This document shows positions 10,261 to 17,947 of a stretch of 64,000 nucleotides of DNA, piece after piece. Position 1 is the stretch's first letter; each line of letters begins with the position of its first letter. A program made the translations under genes and the position numbers. The stretch is from Sandaracinaceae bacterium (lineage in GTDB: Bacteria > Myxococcota_A > Polyangia > Polyangiales > Houyiibacteriaceae): assembly GCA_016706685.1 (NCBI GenBank), contig JADJJE010000004.1, positions 310,001 through 374,000 of the forward strand, given 5' to 3'. The notes beneath the pieces are model-generated. The model did no database searches. It saw only the letters and a list, made by a program, of their open reading frames with translations, and was not told the origin of the DNA.

Positions 10261-10303
10261 CGTCGTCCGAGTGTAACGACGGCCAGCGCACGTGGCTACC
10301 ACG
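10261..10303. promoter_or_regulatory. two adjacent dyads between divergent genes
   Basis: CGTCGT (10261-10266) pairs with ACGACG (10276-10281) around 9 bases, and CGTGG (10291-10295) pairs with CCACG (10299-10303) around 3 bases. Both lie in the ~210-base gap between the S41 protease and the AAA/TPR gene. They may be operator sites. No convincing -35/-10 pair was found here. Confidence 0.3.
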
Positions 10304-10429
10304 CCAACCCGGACCTGGGCACGCGGATTCCAAAGCTTTCCGGCATGTCTGGGTGGCGGGGCCGGTGATTCGCGTTGACCTCCATGGGCCACCCGCGAAT
10401 CCTTGTCGCTGCGCCGCGCGCTCTCCCTG

Positions 10430-13078
10430 ATGTCCTCGACCGACCGAAACAGCACCGACTCGCGCCTGACCGACCCACAGGGCAACGGCCCGCACGGCCC
10501 CGCGGCGCCCTTGCTGGCCGCTGGGCTGGTGGGGCGCGAGCAGCCCCTGGCCGAGCTGATGACCGCCCTCGGGCGCGCGATCGCCGAGGGGGAGCCGCGC
10601 GTGGTGACGGTGGTGGCCCCAAACGGGCTCGGCAAAACGCGCCTCTTCGACGAGCTGGTGAAGGAGGCGGCGCGCACCCACGGCGACGGGCTGCGCGTGC
10701 TGCGCGGGCGCATCCACCCCACCGGCCCGGCGCTGGGCGTCATCGGGCGCATGCTGAAGGCGCGCTTCGGGATGCACGGCATCCACCGCGCCGAGGAGCG
10801 CGAGGCACACCTGCGCCGCTCGGTGTCGGACGTGCTCGGCGACCAGCGCGTGAGCGAGTTCCTGCACTTCCTGGGCGGCTACCTGGACATTCGCTTCTCG
10901 GAGTCACCGCTCACGCACGCCATGGAGGACGACCCGCTGCCGCTCGCGCAGGTGCGCCGCGCGGTGCTGCGGCGCTTCCTCGAGATCGACGCGGGAAAGA
11001 CGCCGCTGGTGCTGATCTTCGACGAGGTGACCGGCGCCCCGGCCGAGCTGCTGGAGCTGCTGGCGTATTTGGCCACCGCCCTGCGCGGCGCGCCCATTCT
11101 GCTGGTGTTCGCGGCGCGCAAAGAGCTCTTGGTGGAGCGCCCCGACTGGCTGCGCGGGGGGCACCACGAGCTGCTGCGCCTGCTGCCCCTGAGCGAGGCC
11201 GAGTCCAGCGCGCTGGTGCGCGAGTTCTTGGCGCGCGGTGGCTCCGTGCCCGACGAGCTGGTCCGCGCGGTGGTGGCCGCGGCGGGCGGCAGCCCCTACC
11301 TGGTGCGCGAGACGCTGCGCACGTACTTCGACGAAGGCGTGCTGGTGCCCGAACCCAATGGGCGCTTCCGCGTGGAGCTGGCCCGCGTGGCGCAGGTGCC
11401 AGCCCCCACCAGCGTGGAGCAGGCCCGCGACAACCGGCTCTCGGCGCTGTCACCGGTGGAGCTGGCGCTGCTCACCAAGGCCGCCTGCGTGGGCGACGTG
11501 TTCTGGCTGGACGCGCTGGTGGCCCTCGAGCACCAAGACCACCCGCCGCCGGACCTGTGGGGCGGGCACGAGAGCCGTACCACGGACTACGCGCCCACAC
11601 TCGAACAGCTGGCCCGCCGCGAGTTCGTCGTGGTCAACGCCGAGCCGCTGGTGCCCGACGCGGTGGAGTACGCCTTCTGCCAGCGCGCCGAGTGGGAGGC
11701 GCTGCGGGCGCGGGTCACCCCGGACGAGCGCACGCGCAACCACGCCACCGTGGCGGACTGGCTCGAGGTCCGGCTGGGGGAGCGCGACGAGGCGCAGCTC
11801 GAGCTGCTGGCCACGCATCACCAGGCAGGGGGTCACCTCGAGGACGCGGGCCGCTACTGGGTGCGGGCGGCCACGTTGGCGAGGGCGCGGCACGCCACCG
11901 AGCACGCCATCAACTACTACGCGCGCGGCGTCCCGCTGCTGCGCGAGTCCGACGTGCGGCGGCGCCTGGACGCGCTGCACGACTACGGCGACGTGCTGCA
12001 GCGGGTGGGCGACTACGACAGCGCCATCGCGCGCTTCCGCGAGATGCTTGCCATCGCGTATCGCCTGGGTCTCAAGGCCAAGGGCGGCGTGGCGCACAAC
12101 CGCATCGGGCGCGTGCATCGCGCCAGTGGTCGGCTGGACGAGGCGCTGCGCCACCTGGGCACCGGTCACGCGCTCTTCGACGCGGTGGGGGATCAGCGCG
12201 GCATCGCGGCGTCCTTCGACGACGTGGGGCGCGTGCACCTGCTGCGGGGCGACTACGCGGCCGCTCGCCGCTTCGCACGCAAGTCGCTGGACATGCGCCG
12301 TGAGCTGGGCGACCCGCGCAGCGTGGCACTCAGCCTCGACAACCTGGGCGCGGCGTACTTGGCGAGTGGTGCCTTCGAGCGTGCGTCCGAGGCCCTCGAA
12401 GAGTCGCTCGCCCTGCGCCGGAAGATTGGCGACGAGGGCGGCATCGCGGCGTCGCTCACCAACTTGGGGCGCGTGCACCGCGACAACGGCCAGCACGCGC
12501 GGGCTCAGGAGCTCTTCGAGCAGGCCCTCGAGGCGGCGCGCGCCGCCGGTGACCGCGCGCTCGAGGCGCACGTGCTCACGCTGCTGGGAGAGGGCCACTA
12601 CCGGCTGGTGGACCCCGAGGCCGCCATCTCGCTGCTGACCGAGGCAGACCAGCTCGCCACGCGCCTGGGCGACCGGCTGCTGGAGGGCGCCGTGCGACGG
12701 GGCCTCGCGCAGGCCCAGTTGCTCATGCAGGAGCCCGAGGTGGCGCGTCACCACATCGAGAAGGCCATCGCGCTCTTCGAGGCCGCGCGCAGCCAGCCCG
12801 CGCTGGCACGGGCGCTGGTCACGCGCGGCGAGATCGAGGCTGCGGCCGGTCAGCCTCAGCGCGCGCGGGCGGCCTTCGAGGAGGCGCTCGAGATCTTCGA
12901 GCACGTGGGGGACGAGCTGGGCGTGGCCGACGCCTGCAGCGCGTTCGCCACGTTTGCCAGTCACACGCCGGGGCTCGGGGTGGACGCCGAGGGGCTGGCC
13001 ATGCGCGCCCGCAAGATCCGCGAGCGCCTGCGGGCCAGCGAGGAGTACCTCATCGAGCCGCTCGAGCCCATCTCCTGA
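10430..13078 (+). CDS. AAA-family ATPase with C-terminal TPR array
   Basis: About 882 residues. After a short disordered N-terminus comes an AAA-type ATPase module: GREQPLAELMTAL leads into a P-loop APNGLGKT (A-x4-GKT form), and the probable Walker B is LVLIFDEV. The rest, from about residue 430, is a long run of TPR-like helical hairpins with repeated GDxxGIAASLxNLGRVH units, as in Tetratricopeptide_12 arrays. No DNA-binding, kinase or membrane domain is visible. The layout matches the ATPase-TPR half of the giant kinase at 58.7 kb, so a signalling or scaffold role is likely. The start is the ATG giving MSSTDRNS; an upstream TTG is possible. Confidence 0.8.
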   Translation: MSSTDRNSTDSRLTDPQGNGPHGPAAPLLAAGLVGREQPLAELMTALGRAIAEGEPRVVTVVAPNGLGKTRLFDELVKEAARTHGDGLRVLRGRIHPTGPALGVIGRMLKARFGMHGIHRAEEREAHLRRSVSDVLGDQRVSEFLHFLGGYLDIRFSESPLTHAMEDDPLPLAQVRRAVLRRFLEIDAGKTPLVLIFDEVTGAPAELLELLAYLATALRGAPILLVFAARKELLVERPDWLRGGHHELLRLLPLSEAESSALVREFLARGGSVPDELVRAVVAAAGGSPYLVRETLRTYFDEGVLVPEPNGRFRVELARVAQVPAPTSVEQARDNRLSALSPVELALLTKAACVGDVFWLDALVALEHQDHPPPDLWGGHESRTTDYAPTLEQLARREFVVVNAEPLVPDAVEYAFCQRAEWEALRARVTPDERTRNHATVADWLEVRLGERDEAQLELLATHHQAGGHLEDAGRYWVRAATLARARHATEHAINYYARGVPLLRESDVRRRLDALHDYGDVLQRVGDYDSAIARFREMLAIAYRLGLKAKGGVAHNRIGRVHRASGRLDEALRHLGTGHALFDAVGDQRGIAASFDDVGRVHLLRGDYAAARRFARKSLDMRRELGDPRSVALSLDNLGAAYLASGAFERASEALEESLALRRKIGDEGGIAASLTNLGRVHRDNGQHARAQELFEQALEAARAAGDRALEAHVLTLLGEGHYRLVDPEAAISLLTEADQLATRLGDRLLEGAVRRGLAQAQLLMQEPEVARHHIEKAIALFEAARSQPALARALVTRGEIEAAAGQPQRARAAFEEALEIFEHVGDELGVADACSAFATFASHTPGLGVDAEGLAMRARKIRERLRASEEYLIEPLEPIS

Positions 13079-13084
13079 GCGGGC

Positions 13085-13104
13085 GCGGCGTGCTAGAACG
13101 CCGC
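13085..13104 (+). promoter_or_regulatory. hairpin and -10-like sequence touching the cca start codon
   Basis: GCGGCGT (13085-13091) and ACGCCGC (13098-13104) form a perfect 7-bp stem whose loop is GCTAGA, ending one base before the ATG at 13106. TAGAAC (13094-13099) sits exactly where a -10 box would be for a leaderless transcript. No Shine-Dalgarno and no matching -35 were seen. Confidence 0.4.
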
Positions 13105-13105
13105 C

Positions 13106-14515
13106 ATGATCGCGCTCACCCCGACCCAACGAGAGGCCATCCCCGACGACGTCGTGGACCTCTGCCGCCGCCTGCACGAGCACGGCGAGCGGGGCTGGAT
13201 CGTGGGCGGCTGCATCCGTGACGTGCTGCTGGGGCGGCCCATCTCCGACTGGGACGTGGCGACCAGCGCCACGCCGGACCGGGTGCAGCGCATCTTCCGC
13301 AAGGTCATCCCCACGGGCATCGAGCACGGCACGGTCACGGTGCTGCACCGCGGCACCCCCTACGAGGTCACCACGCTGCGCGGCGAGGGGGCTTACACGG
13401 ACGGACGGCGCCCCGACGAGGTCTTCTTCGTCACGGAGATCGATCGCGACCTGGCGCGGCGCGACTTCACGGTGAACGCCATCGCGTACGACCCGCTGGA
13501 CGACAAGCTGATCGACCCCCTGGGCGGGCTCGCAGACCTCGAGGCCAGGCTGCTGCGCGCCGTGGGAGTGCCCGCCGAGCGCTTCGGCGAAGACGGGTTG
13601 CGCATCCTGCGCGGCGCGCGCTTCACGGCCACGCTGGGCTTCGAGCTCGAGGCCAGCACCGAGGCCGCCTTCGCGGGCGCCATCGGCGTGTTCACCAAGG
13701 TGAGCCGCGAGCGGGTGCGCGACGAGTGGCTGAAGGCCATGAAGGCCCAGCGGCCCTCCGTGGCGTTCGACGTGATGCGCCGCACCGGCATCCTGGACGT
13801 GACGCTGCCGGAGCTCACCCAGCAGTACGGCTGCGAGCAGAACCGTTGGCACGCCTACGACGTGTGGCACCACACCATGGCCGTGCTGGACGCGGTCACG
13901 GGCAACGCCGTGGACAAGCTGGCCGGGCTGCTGCACGACGTCGCCAAGCCGCGGACGCGCGAGCTCAGCCCGAAGACGCAGGACTACACCTTCTACCACC
14001 ACGAGCGCGTGGGGGCCGACATGGCCGACGCGTTCCTGCGCGAGTACCGCTTCAGCAACGACGAGCGGCAGCAGGTGGTGCACCTCGTGAGGCATCACTT
14101 GGTCTGTTACGAGCCCAGCTGGACGGACTCGGCGGTGCGGCGCTTCGTGCAGCGCGTGGGGCGCGACGGCGTGGACCCGCTGCTGCGGCTGGCGCACGCG
14201 GACGCCATCGGGAAGGGTCGGCCGGTGGAAGACGAGCTGGCCAAGCTGGCCGAGCTGCGCGTGCGCGTGGACGCGCTCATGGCGGCGGGGGCGGCGCTCT
14301 CCACGGGCGACCTCACGGTGGACGGGCGGGACGTGCTGGCGCGGCTCGACGGCCGGGGCGGGCCCGTGGTCGGTGAGATCCTGCGCGAGCTGCTGGAGGC
14401 CGTGCTGGAGGACCCCGCTTTGAACGAGCGAGACCAGCTGCTGCGCGCGCTGGACCAAGCGGTGGCGCGCCGCGCCCGTGGCGAGGTGCCCCCCAAGAGC
14501 GAGGTGAACCCATGA
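13106..14515 (+). CDS. cca: CCA tRNA nucleotidyltransferase with HD domain
   Basis: Adds or repairs the 3' CCA of tRNA. The class II nucleotidyltransferase head shows GWIVGGCIRDVLLG and the catalytic pair in SDWDVATSA, followed by the RRDFTVNAIAYDP motif and the GFGEDGLRILR-like ERFGEDGLRILRGARF element. A C-terminal HD phosphohydrolase domain has LAGLLHDVAKP (about residues 273-283) and further histidines. The HD domain is typical of the Gram-negative, E. coli-type enzymes. The 469-residue length is normal. The downstream PHP gene overlaps its stop by 4 bases. Confidence 0.93.
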   Translation: MIALTPTQREAIPDDVVDLCRRLHEHGERGWIVGGCIRDVLLGRPISDWDVATSATPDRVQRIFRKVIPTGIEHGTVTVLHRGTPYEVTTLRGEGAYTDGRRPDEVFFVTEIDRDLARRDFTVNAIAYDPLDDKLIDPLGGLADLEARLLRAVGVPAERFGEDGLRILRGARFTATLGFELEASTEAAFAGAIGVFTKVSRERVRDEWLKAMKAQRPSVAFDVMRRTGILDVTLPELTQQYGCEQNRWHAYDVWHHTMAVLDAVTGNAVDKLAGLLHDVAKPRTRELSPKTQDYTFYHHERVGADMADAFLREYRFSNDERQQVVHLVRHHLVCYEPSWTDSAVRRFVQRVGRDGVDPLLRLAHADAIGKGRPVEDELAKLAELRVRVDALMAAGAALSTGDLTVDGRDVLARLDGRGGPVVGEILRELLEAVLEDPALNERDQLLRALDQAVARRARGEVPPKSEVNP

Positions 14516-15246
14516 GCGCCGCGTCCGGCCTGGTGTGCCTGCACCTCCACTACCTGCCCAACGTGGACGACGGGGTGAAGAGCCTGGAGCAGGGCATCGC
14601 GCTGTGCCGTGGGCTCGCCGAGCTGGGCTACACCCAGCTGGTGACCACGCCGCACATCCGCAGCGAGATGTTCGAGAACCGGCGCCCCGCGCTCCAGGCG
14701 GCCTTTGCCGCGTTCCAGGAGGCCGCCGCCGGAGAGGCGCTGCCCACGCTGGGGCTGGGCGCCGAGCACCACTTGGACGACATCGTCTGGGCGCTGCTCG
14801 AGAACGGGCAGGGCGTGCCCTATCCGGGGGGCAACGCGGTGCTCATCGAGCTGCCCGAGGCGCACGTGCCCGCCGGGCTCGGCGACCGCTTCTTTCGGCT
14901 GCGGGTGCGCGGCATGCGGGTGGTGTTGGCGCACCCCGAGCGCTACCGGCCGTTCTTCGATCGCACCAACCAGCTGGACCCGCTGCTGGACGCGGGCGCG
15001 CTGCCGCTCCTGGATCTCATGTCGCTCACCGGCCGCTACGGAAAGGCGCCGCAGCGCGCCGCCGAGCGCATGCTGGACGAGGGCACCTACTTCGCGGCCT
15101 GTACGGACGCCCACAAGCCCGAGGATGTGCCCGAAGTGGAGAAGGGCATCGCGCGCCTGCGCGAGCTGGTGGGCCCCGCCGAGGCCATGGAATTGCTTTC
15201 CACGAACCCACGACACATCCTGGCCGGCACGGCCGAGTACGACTGA
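14512..15246 (+). CDS. CpsB/CapC-family PHP tyrosine-phosphatase-like protein
   Basis: A 244-residue metal-dependent PHP-fold protein of the CpsB/Wzb-like group that dephosphorylates bacterial tyrosine kinases controlling capsule or exopolysaccharide. Metal-binding motifs are readable: LHLHYLPNVDDG near the N-terminus (the family usually has DxHxHxLPxxDDG, so the first Asp is replaced by Cys), TTPHIRSEM, GAEHHLDD, AHPERY and TDAHKPEDVP. It overlaps cca by 4 bases and is followed at once by the UPF0104 membrane protein. No capsule polymerase or BY-kinase is in the window, so its substrate is unknown. Confidence 0.8.
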   Translation: MSAASGLVCLHLHYLPNVDDGVKSLEQGIALCRGLAELGYTQLVTTPHIRSEMFENRRPALQAAFAAFQEAAAGEALPTLGLGAEHHLDDIVWALLENGQGVPYPGGNAVLIELPEAHVPAGLGDRFFRLRVRGMRVVLAHPERYRPFFDRTNQLDPLLDAGALPLLDLMSLTGRYGKAPQRAAERMLDEGTYFAACTDAHKPEDVPEVEKGIARLRELVGPAEAMELLSTNPRHILAGTAEYD

Positions 15247-15266
15247 CCCTGCCCGAGTGGAACGCC

Positions 15267-16355
15267 TTGCTTACTGAACCTCTTGCTGCCCCTGCGGCCC
15301 CGCCTCCGGGGCTCGCGCGACGCATCCTGCCCAAGCTCGTGGTCTCCCTGATCCTGGGCGGCCTGTTGGCGTGGCTGACGGTGCGCAGCGGCGTGGCCAT
15401 CGTGCCCACGGACTCGGCGGCCTGGGCCAACGTGGCGCCCTGGGCCATCCCGGCGTACGCCCTGTCGCTGCTGCTCACGCACTTCCTGCGGGCCGCGCGG
15501 TTTCGCTTCCTCATTGCTCCCATAAAGCCGCTGCCGCTGCGCGAGGTGGTGCTCATCAACTGGATTGGCTTCTTCGCCATCTTCGCCCTGCCGCTGCGCC
15601 TGGGCGAGTTCGCGCGGCCCGCGCTCACCAAGCTGCGCCACGGCGTGAGCGTCTCGGCCGGCATTGGCACCGTGGCCGTGGAGCGCGTGCTGGACGGGCT
15701 CATGACCAGCTTCTGCGTGGCCTGGGCCCTGTTCGTGCTGCCCCGCCGCGTGGTGGACGACCCGCTGGCGCGCGCGCTCCCCGGCTATGGGCTGGCCGCG
15801 CTCGCGCTGTTCACCTGCGCCTTCCTGGCGCTGGGCGTCTTCCTCTGGAAGCGCGCGTGGGCCGTGCGCACCACCGAGCGGGTGATCGGCATCGTGAGCA
15901 AGGGCCTGGCCGGCTTCCTGGCCACCAAGGTGGGCGGGGTGGCCGACGGGCTCAAGACCCTGGCGGATCCGCGCCTGGCTTTTGGCTTCGTGCTCGAGAC
16001 CTCGCTCTACTGGGCCAGCAACGCGTTCGGCATGTGGCTTCTGGCGCAGGGCTGCGGGCTCGAGCTCAGCTTCGGGCAGGCCGTGGGCGTCATGGGCATC
16101 CTGGCCATAGGCATTCTGCTGCCCGCCGGGCCGGGTCTGTTCGGCAGCTTCCAGCTGGCGGTCACGCTGGCGCTGCAGCTCTTCTTCGCCAGCGAGATCG
16201 TCTCGGGGGCGGGCGCCATCTACGTGTTCCTGCTGTTCGTCATCCAGGCCATCGGCATCGTGCTGGCGGGGGTGATCCCGCTTCTGGCCATGCGCCTCCG
16301 GCTGGCGGACCTCATGCCGCGCCTCGACGGGCTCACGTCCGAGGGCGCCGGCTGA
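15267..16355 (+). CDS. UPF0104 / lysylphosphatidylglycerol synthase TM-region family membrane protein
   Basis: About 362 residues with six to eight hydrophobic segments, including LVVSLILGGLLAWL, the conserved INWIGFFAIFALPLRLGEFARP region and an AVERVLDGLM motif typical of the family. It resembles the flippase-like membrane half of MprF but has no synthetase domain, so it probably moves or organises a lipid-linked molecule in the inner membrane. No ATG exists near the N-terminus. I chose the TTG at 15267, preceded by GAGTGGA, which leaves a 20-base gap after the PHP gene. CTG at 15243 or 15249 is less likely. Confidence 0.8.
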   Translation: MLTEPLAAPAAPPPGLARRILPKLVVSLILGGLLAWLTVRSGVAIVPTDSAAWANVAPWAIPAYALSLLLTHFLRAARFRFLIAPIKPLPLREVVLINWIGFFAIFALPLRLGEFARPALTKLRHGVSVSAGIGTVAVERVLDGLMTSFCVAWALFVLPRRVVDDPLARALPGYGLAALALFTCAFLALGVFLWKRAWAVRTTERVIGIVSKGLAGFLATKVGGVADGLKTLADPRLAFGFVLETSLYWASNAFGMWLLAQGCGLELSFGQAVGVMGILAIGILLPAGPGLFGSFQLAVTLALQLFFASEIVSGAGAIYVFLLFVIQAIGIVLAGVIPLLAMRLRLADLMPRLDGLTSEGAG

Positions 16356-16399
16356 CACCCGCCGGGCGTCCCAGCTAGGGTAGGGGCCGCCCCGAAATT

Positions 16400-16428
16400 T
16401 TGGTGGCGCTGGAGCACGGGCGTAGCTT
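16400..16428 (+). promoter_or_regulatory. candidate leaderless promoter for the gene at 16435
   Basis: TTGGTG (16400-16405), a 17-base spacer, TAGCTT (16423-16428), then six bases to the ATG at 16435. That spacing puts the expected transcription start on the A of the ATG. It also supports 16435 as the true start of the frame-disrupted gene. Confidence 0.5.
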
Positions 16429-16434
16429 CGCCGC

Positions 16435-16948
16435 ATGTCCCGCTCCGCTCGCCGCCTGGTCGCCGTCGTCCAACTGTCCGTTCTGTCGCTGTGCCTTTTG
16501 CTTGCACCGAGCCGCCGCCGCGCGCCGCACGCTGGACATGGGCTACCGCTACGATCAGGTCTGGACGGCCGCGGTGCGGCTGGTGCGCGTGGACTACGGC
16601 TTCAACGTGACCGAGCGCGACCAGGAGCTGGGCTTCGTGATGTTCGAGTACCTTGAGGGCACGCAGACGTTCAACGGCTCCATCGAGGTGCTGCGTACGG
16701 CCGACACGCTGGGGCGCGAGCGCGTGCGCGTGGTGGTGGTGGTCCAGGGCCAGCCCGAGTACGTGGAGCGCATGATCACGGATCGCCTCGAGCGGAAGCT
16801 GCGCGGTGACTACGGTGCCCCGCCGCGGCCGGAGCCCACGCCGCCCGTGGCCACGCCGCCAGCCGCTGCGACCGGCGCGACCGGCGCGACCGAGGAAGAG
16901 GCGGCCCCGTCCGAGGACGCCGCGGCTCCGGAAGAGACCGAGCGCTGA
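16435..16948 (+). CDS. small exported protein, apparently frame-disrupted
   Basis: Two frames must be joined to read it. From ATG 16435 the first frame gives a good signal peptide (MSRSARRLVAVVQLSVLSL, then CLLLAPS). The second frame, open to 16948, carries the mature domain (MGYRYDQVWTAAVRLVRVDY and onward) and an Ala/Glu/Pro-rich tail. The switch falls in the CCG-rich run at about 16508-16530 and needs one base removed, or two added. Neither frame alone makes a sensible exported protein. If the frame is truly broken, an ATG at 16538 would give a 136-residue cytoplasmic version. The family is not recognised; the fold resembles small outer-membrane-assembly lipoproteins, which is a guess. Confidence 0.6.
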
Positions 16949-16975
16949 CATCTGCGGCCGGCTCCGCTGTACGGG

Positions 16976-17004
16976 TTGGGGTCCTGGAAACGACGGGGCA
17001 TACT
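16976..17004 (+). promoter_or_regulatory. candidate promoter for the gene at 17013
   Basis: TTGGGG (16976-16981), a 17-base spacer, CATACT (16999-17004, four of six matches to the -10 consensus), with the ATG at 17013. The expected transcription start is about 17011, giving a near-leaderless message. Confidence 0.4.
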
Positions 17005-17012
17005 GCCGGGAT

Positions 17013-17927
17013 ATGCTTCGACGGCTCGTGTGGATTGCTTGTGGGGCGCTGCTCTTCGGGAGCCTGGCCCCAACGTTCGTGAGCGCGCAAGGGCGTGAGG
17101 GCGCCGGATCGCTGGCCCCTCCGAGCGCGCCCAGCGGGATCTTGCCCGGGCCTGCCGGCGTTCCCGGGAGCACGCCATCATCGCCGCTGGGTGACGTGCC
17201 GCCCCCACCCCCGCCGCCCGGCTCGGGCTATGGCATGCCCGCCGCGCCGGGCTACGCACCCCTGCAGCCGCAGCCCACCGGCTTCCAAGTGGACGCCGAC
17301 ACGGCCACGCGCCTGCGCGTGCTGGACTCGGATCTCCAGCAGCTGGCGCGCGCCGGCAACCCCGTGGCGGGCGGCGTCATCACCATGGCCACGGGCGGCC
17401 TGTCCATCGCGCTGGCCTTCCTGGCCACGGAAGATGACTTCCTGCGCAACTACCTGGTGCTCTACGGCGCCGCCAACGTTCTGACCGGCATCACCGAGCT
17501 GGCCATTCGTCCCAACGCCAGCGGCCCGTCCATCGCGTTCACGCACATGCCCATGGGCAACGAACAAGAGGCGCAGGCCCGCTTGCTCTTCGGCGAGGAG
17601 GCCCTCGAGCGCATCGCTCGCCGCTCCCGTGCTGCGCGTCTGATCACCGCGTCCATCGACGTGGCCGTGGGCCTGGCCATCATCCCCATCTTTCTGGGCC
17701 CCAACGACTTCTCGGTGCGCGACCCGTTCGACTACTTCGTGCTGCTCGGCAGCGGCATCTCGGTGGTGACCGGGCTCATCAACCTGGTCACGCGCTCCAC
17801 CGCGGAGAAGTACTGGGCCGCCTACACGGAGCTCAACGAGCGGCTCAGCGCGCCACGCACCACGGTATCACTGGGGATCACGCCGCTGCGGGGCGGCATG
17901 AGCTTCTCGCTGACCGGGACGCTGTAG
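17013..17927 (+). CDS. exported proline-rich membrane protein, unknown function
   Basis: A 304-residue protein with a clear signal peptide (MLRRLVWIACGALLFGSLAP, cleavage near VSA-QG). A Pro/Gly-rich linker covers about residues 30-90, with a run of prolines followed by GSGYGMPAAPGY. The remaining domain has several hydrophobic stretches separated by charged turns (GGVITMATGGLSIALAFLA; ASIDVAVGLAIIPIFLG; YFVLLGSGISVVTGLINLV) and could form three or four membrane helices. No enzymatic motif is seen. It converges on the Cys-rich lipoprotein gene with 20 bases between. Confidence 0.75.
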   Translation: MLRRLVWIACGALLFGSLAPTFVSAQGREGAGSLAPPSAPSGILPGPAGVPGSTPSSPLGDVPPPPPPPGSGYGMPAAPGYAPLQPQPTGFQVDADTATRLRVLDSDLQQLARAGNPVAGGVITMATGGLSIALAFLATEDDFLRNYLVLYGAANVLTGITELAIRPNASGPSIAFTHMPMGNEQEAQARLLFGEEALERIARRSRAARLITASIDVAVGLAIIPIFLGPNDFSVRDPFDYFVLLGSGISVVTGLINLVTRSTAEKYWAAYTELNERLSAPRTTVSLGITPLRGGMSFSLTGTL

Positions 17928-17928
17928 T

Positions 17929-17941
17929 CTCCCTCGTGGAG
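17929..17941. terminator. small hairpin between convergent genes
   Basis: CTCC (17929-17932), loop CTCGT, GGAG (17938-17941), in the 20-base gap between two convergent genes. The same 13-base sequence forms the inner hairpin after glnB (36974-36986). The stem is short and no T-run follows. Confidence 0.3.
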
Positions 17942-17947
17942 CGCGGG

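Noticed and set aside
16383..16401. Terminator after the UPF0104 gene (GGGG-CCG-CCCC then GAAATTTT)
   Set aside because: The stem is only 4 bp, and the T stretch overlaps the better-supported promoter at 16400-16428.
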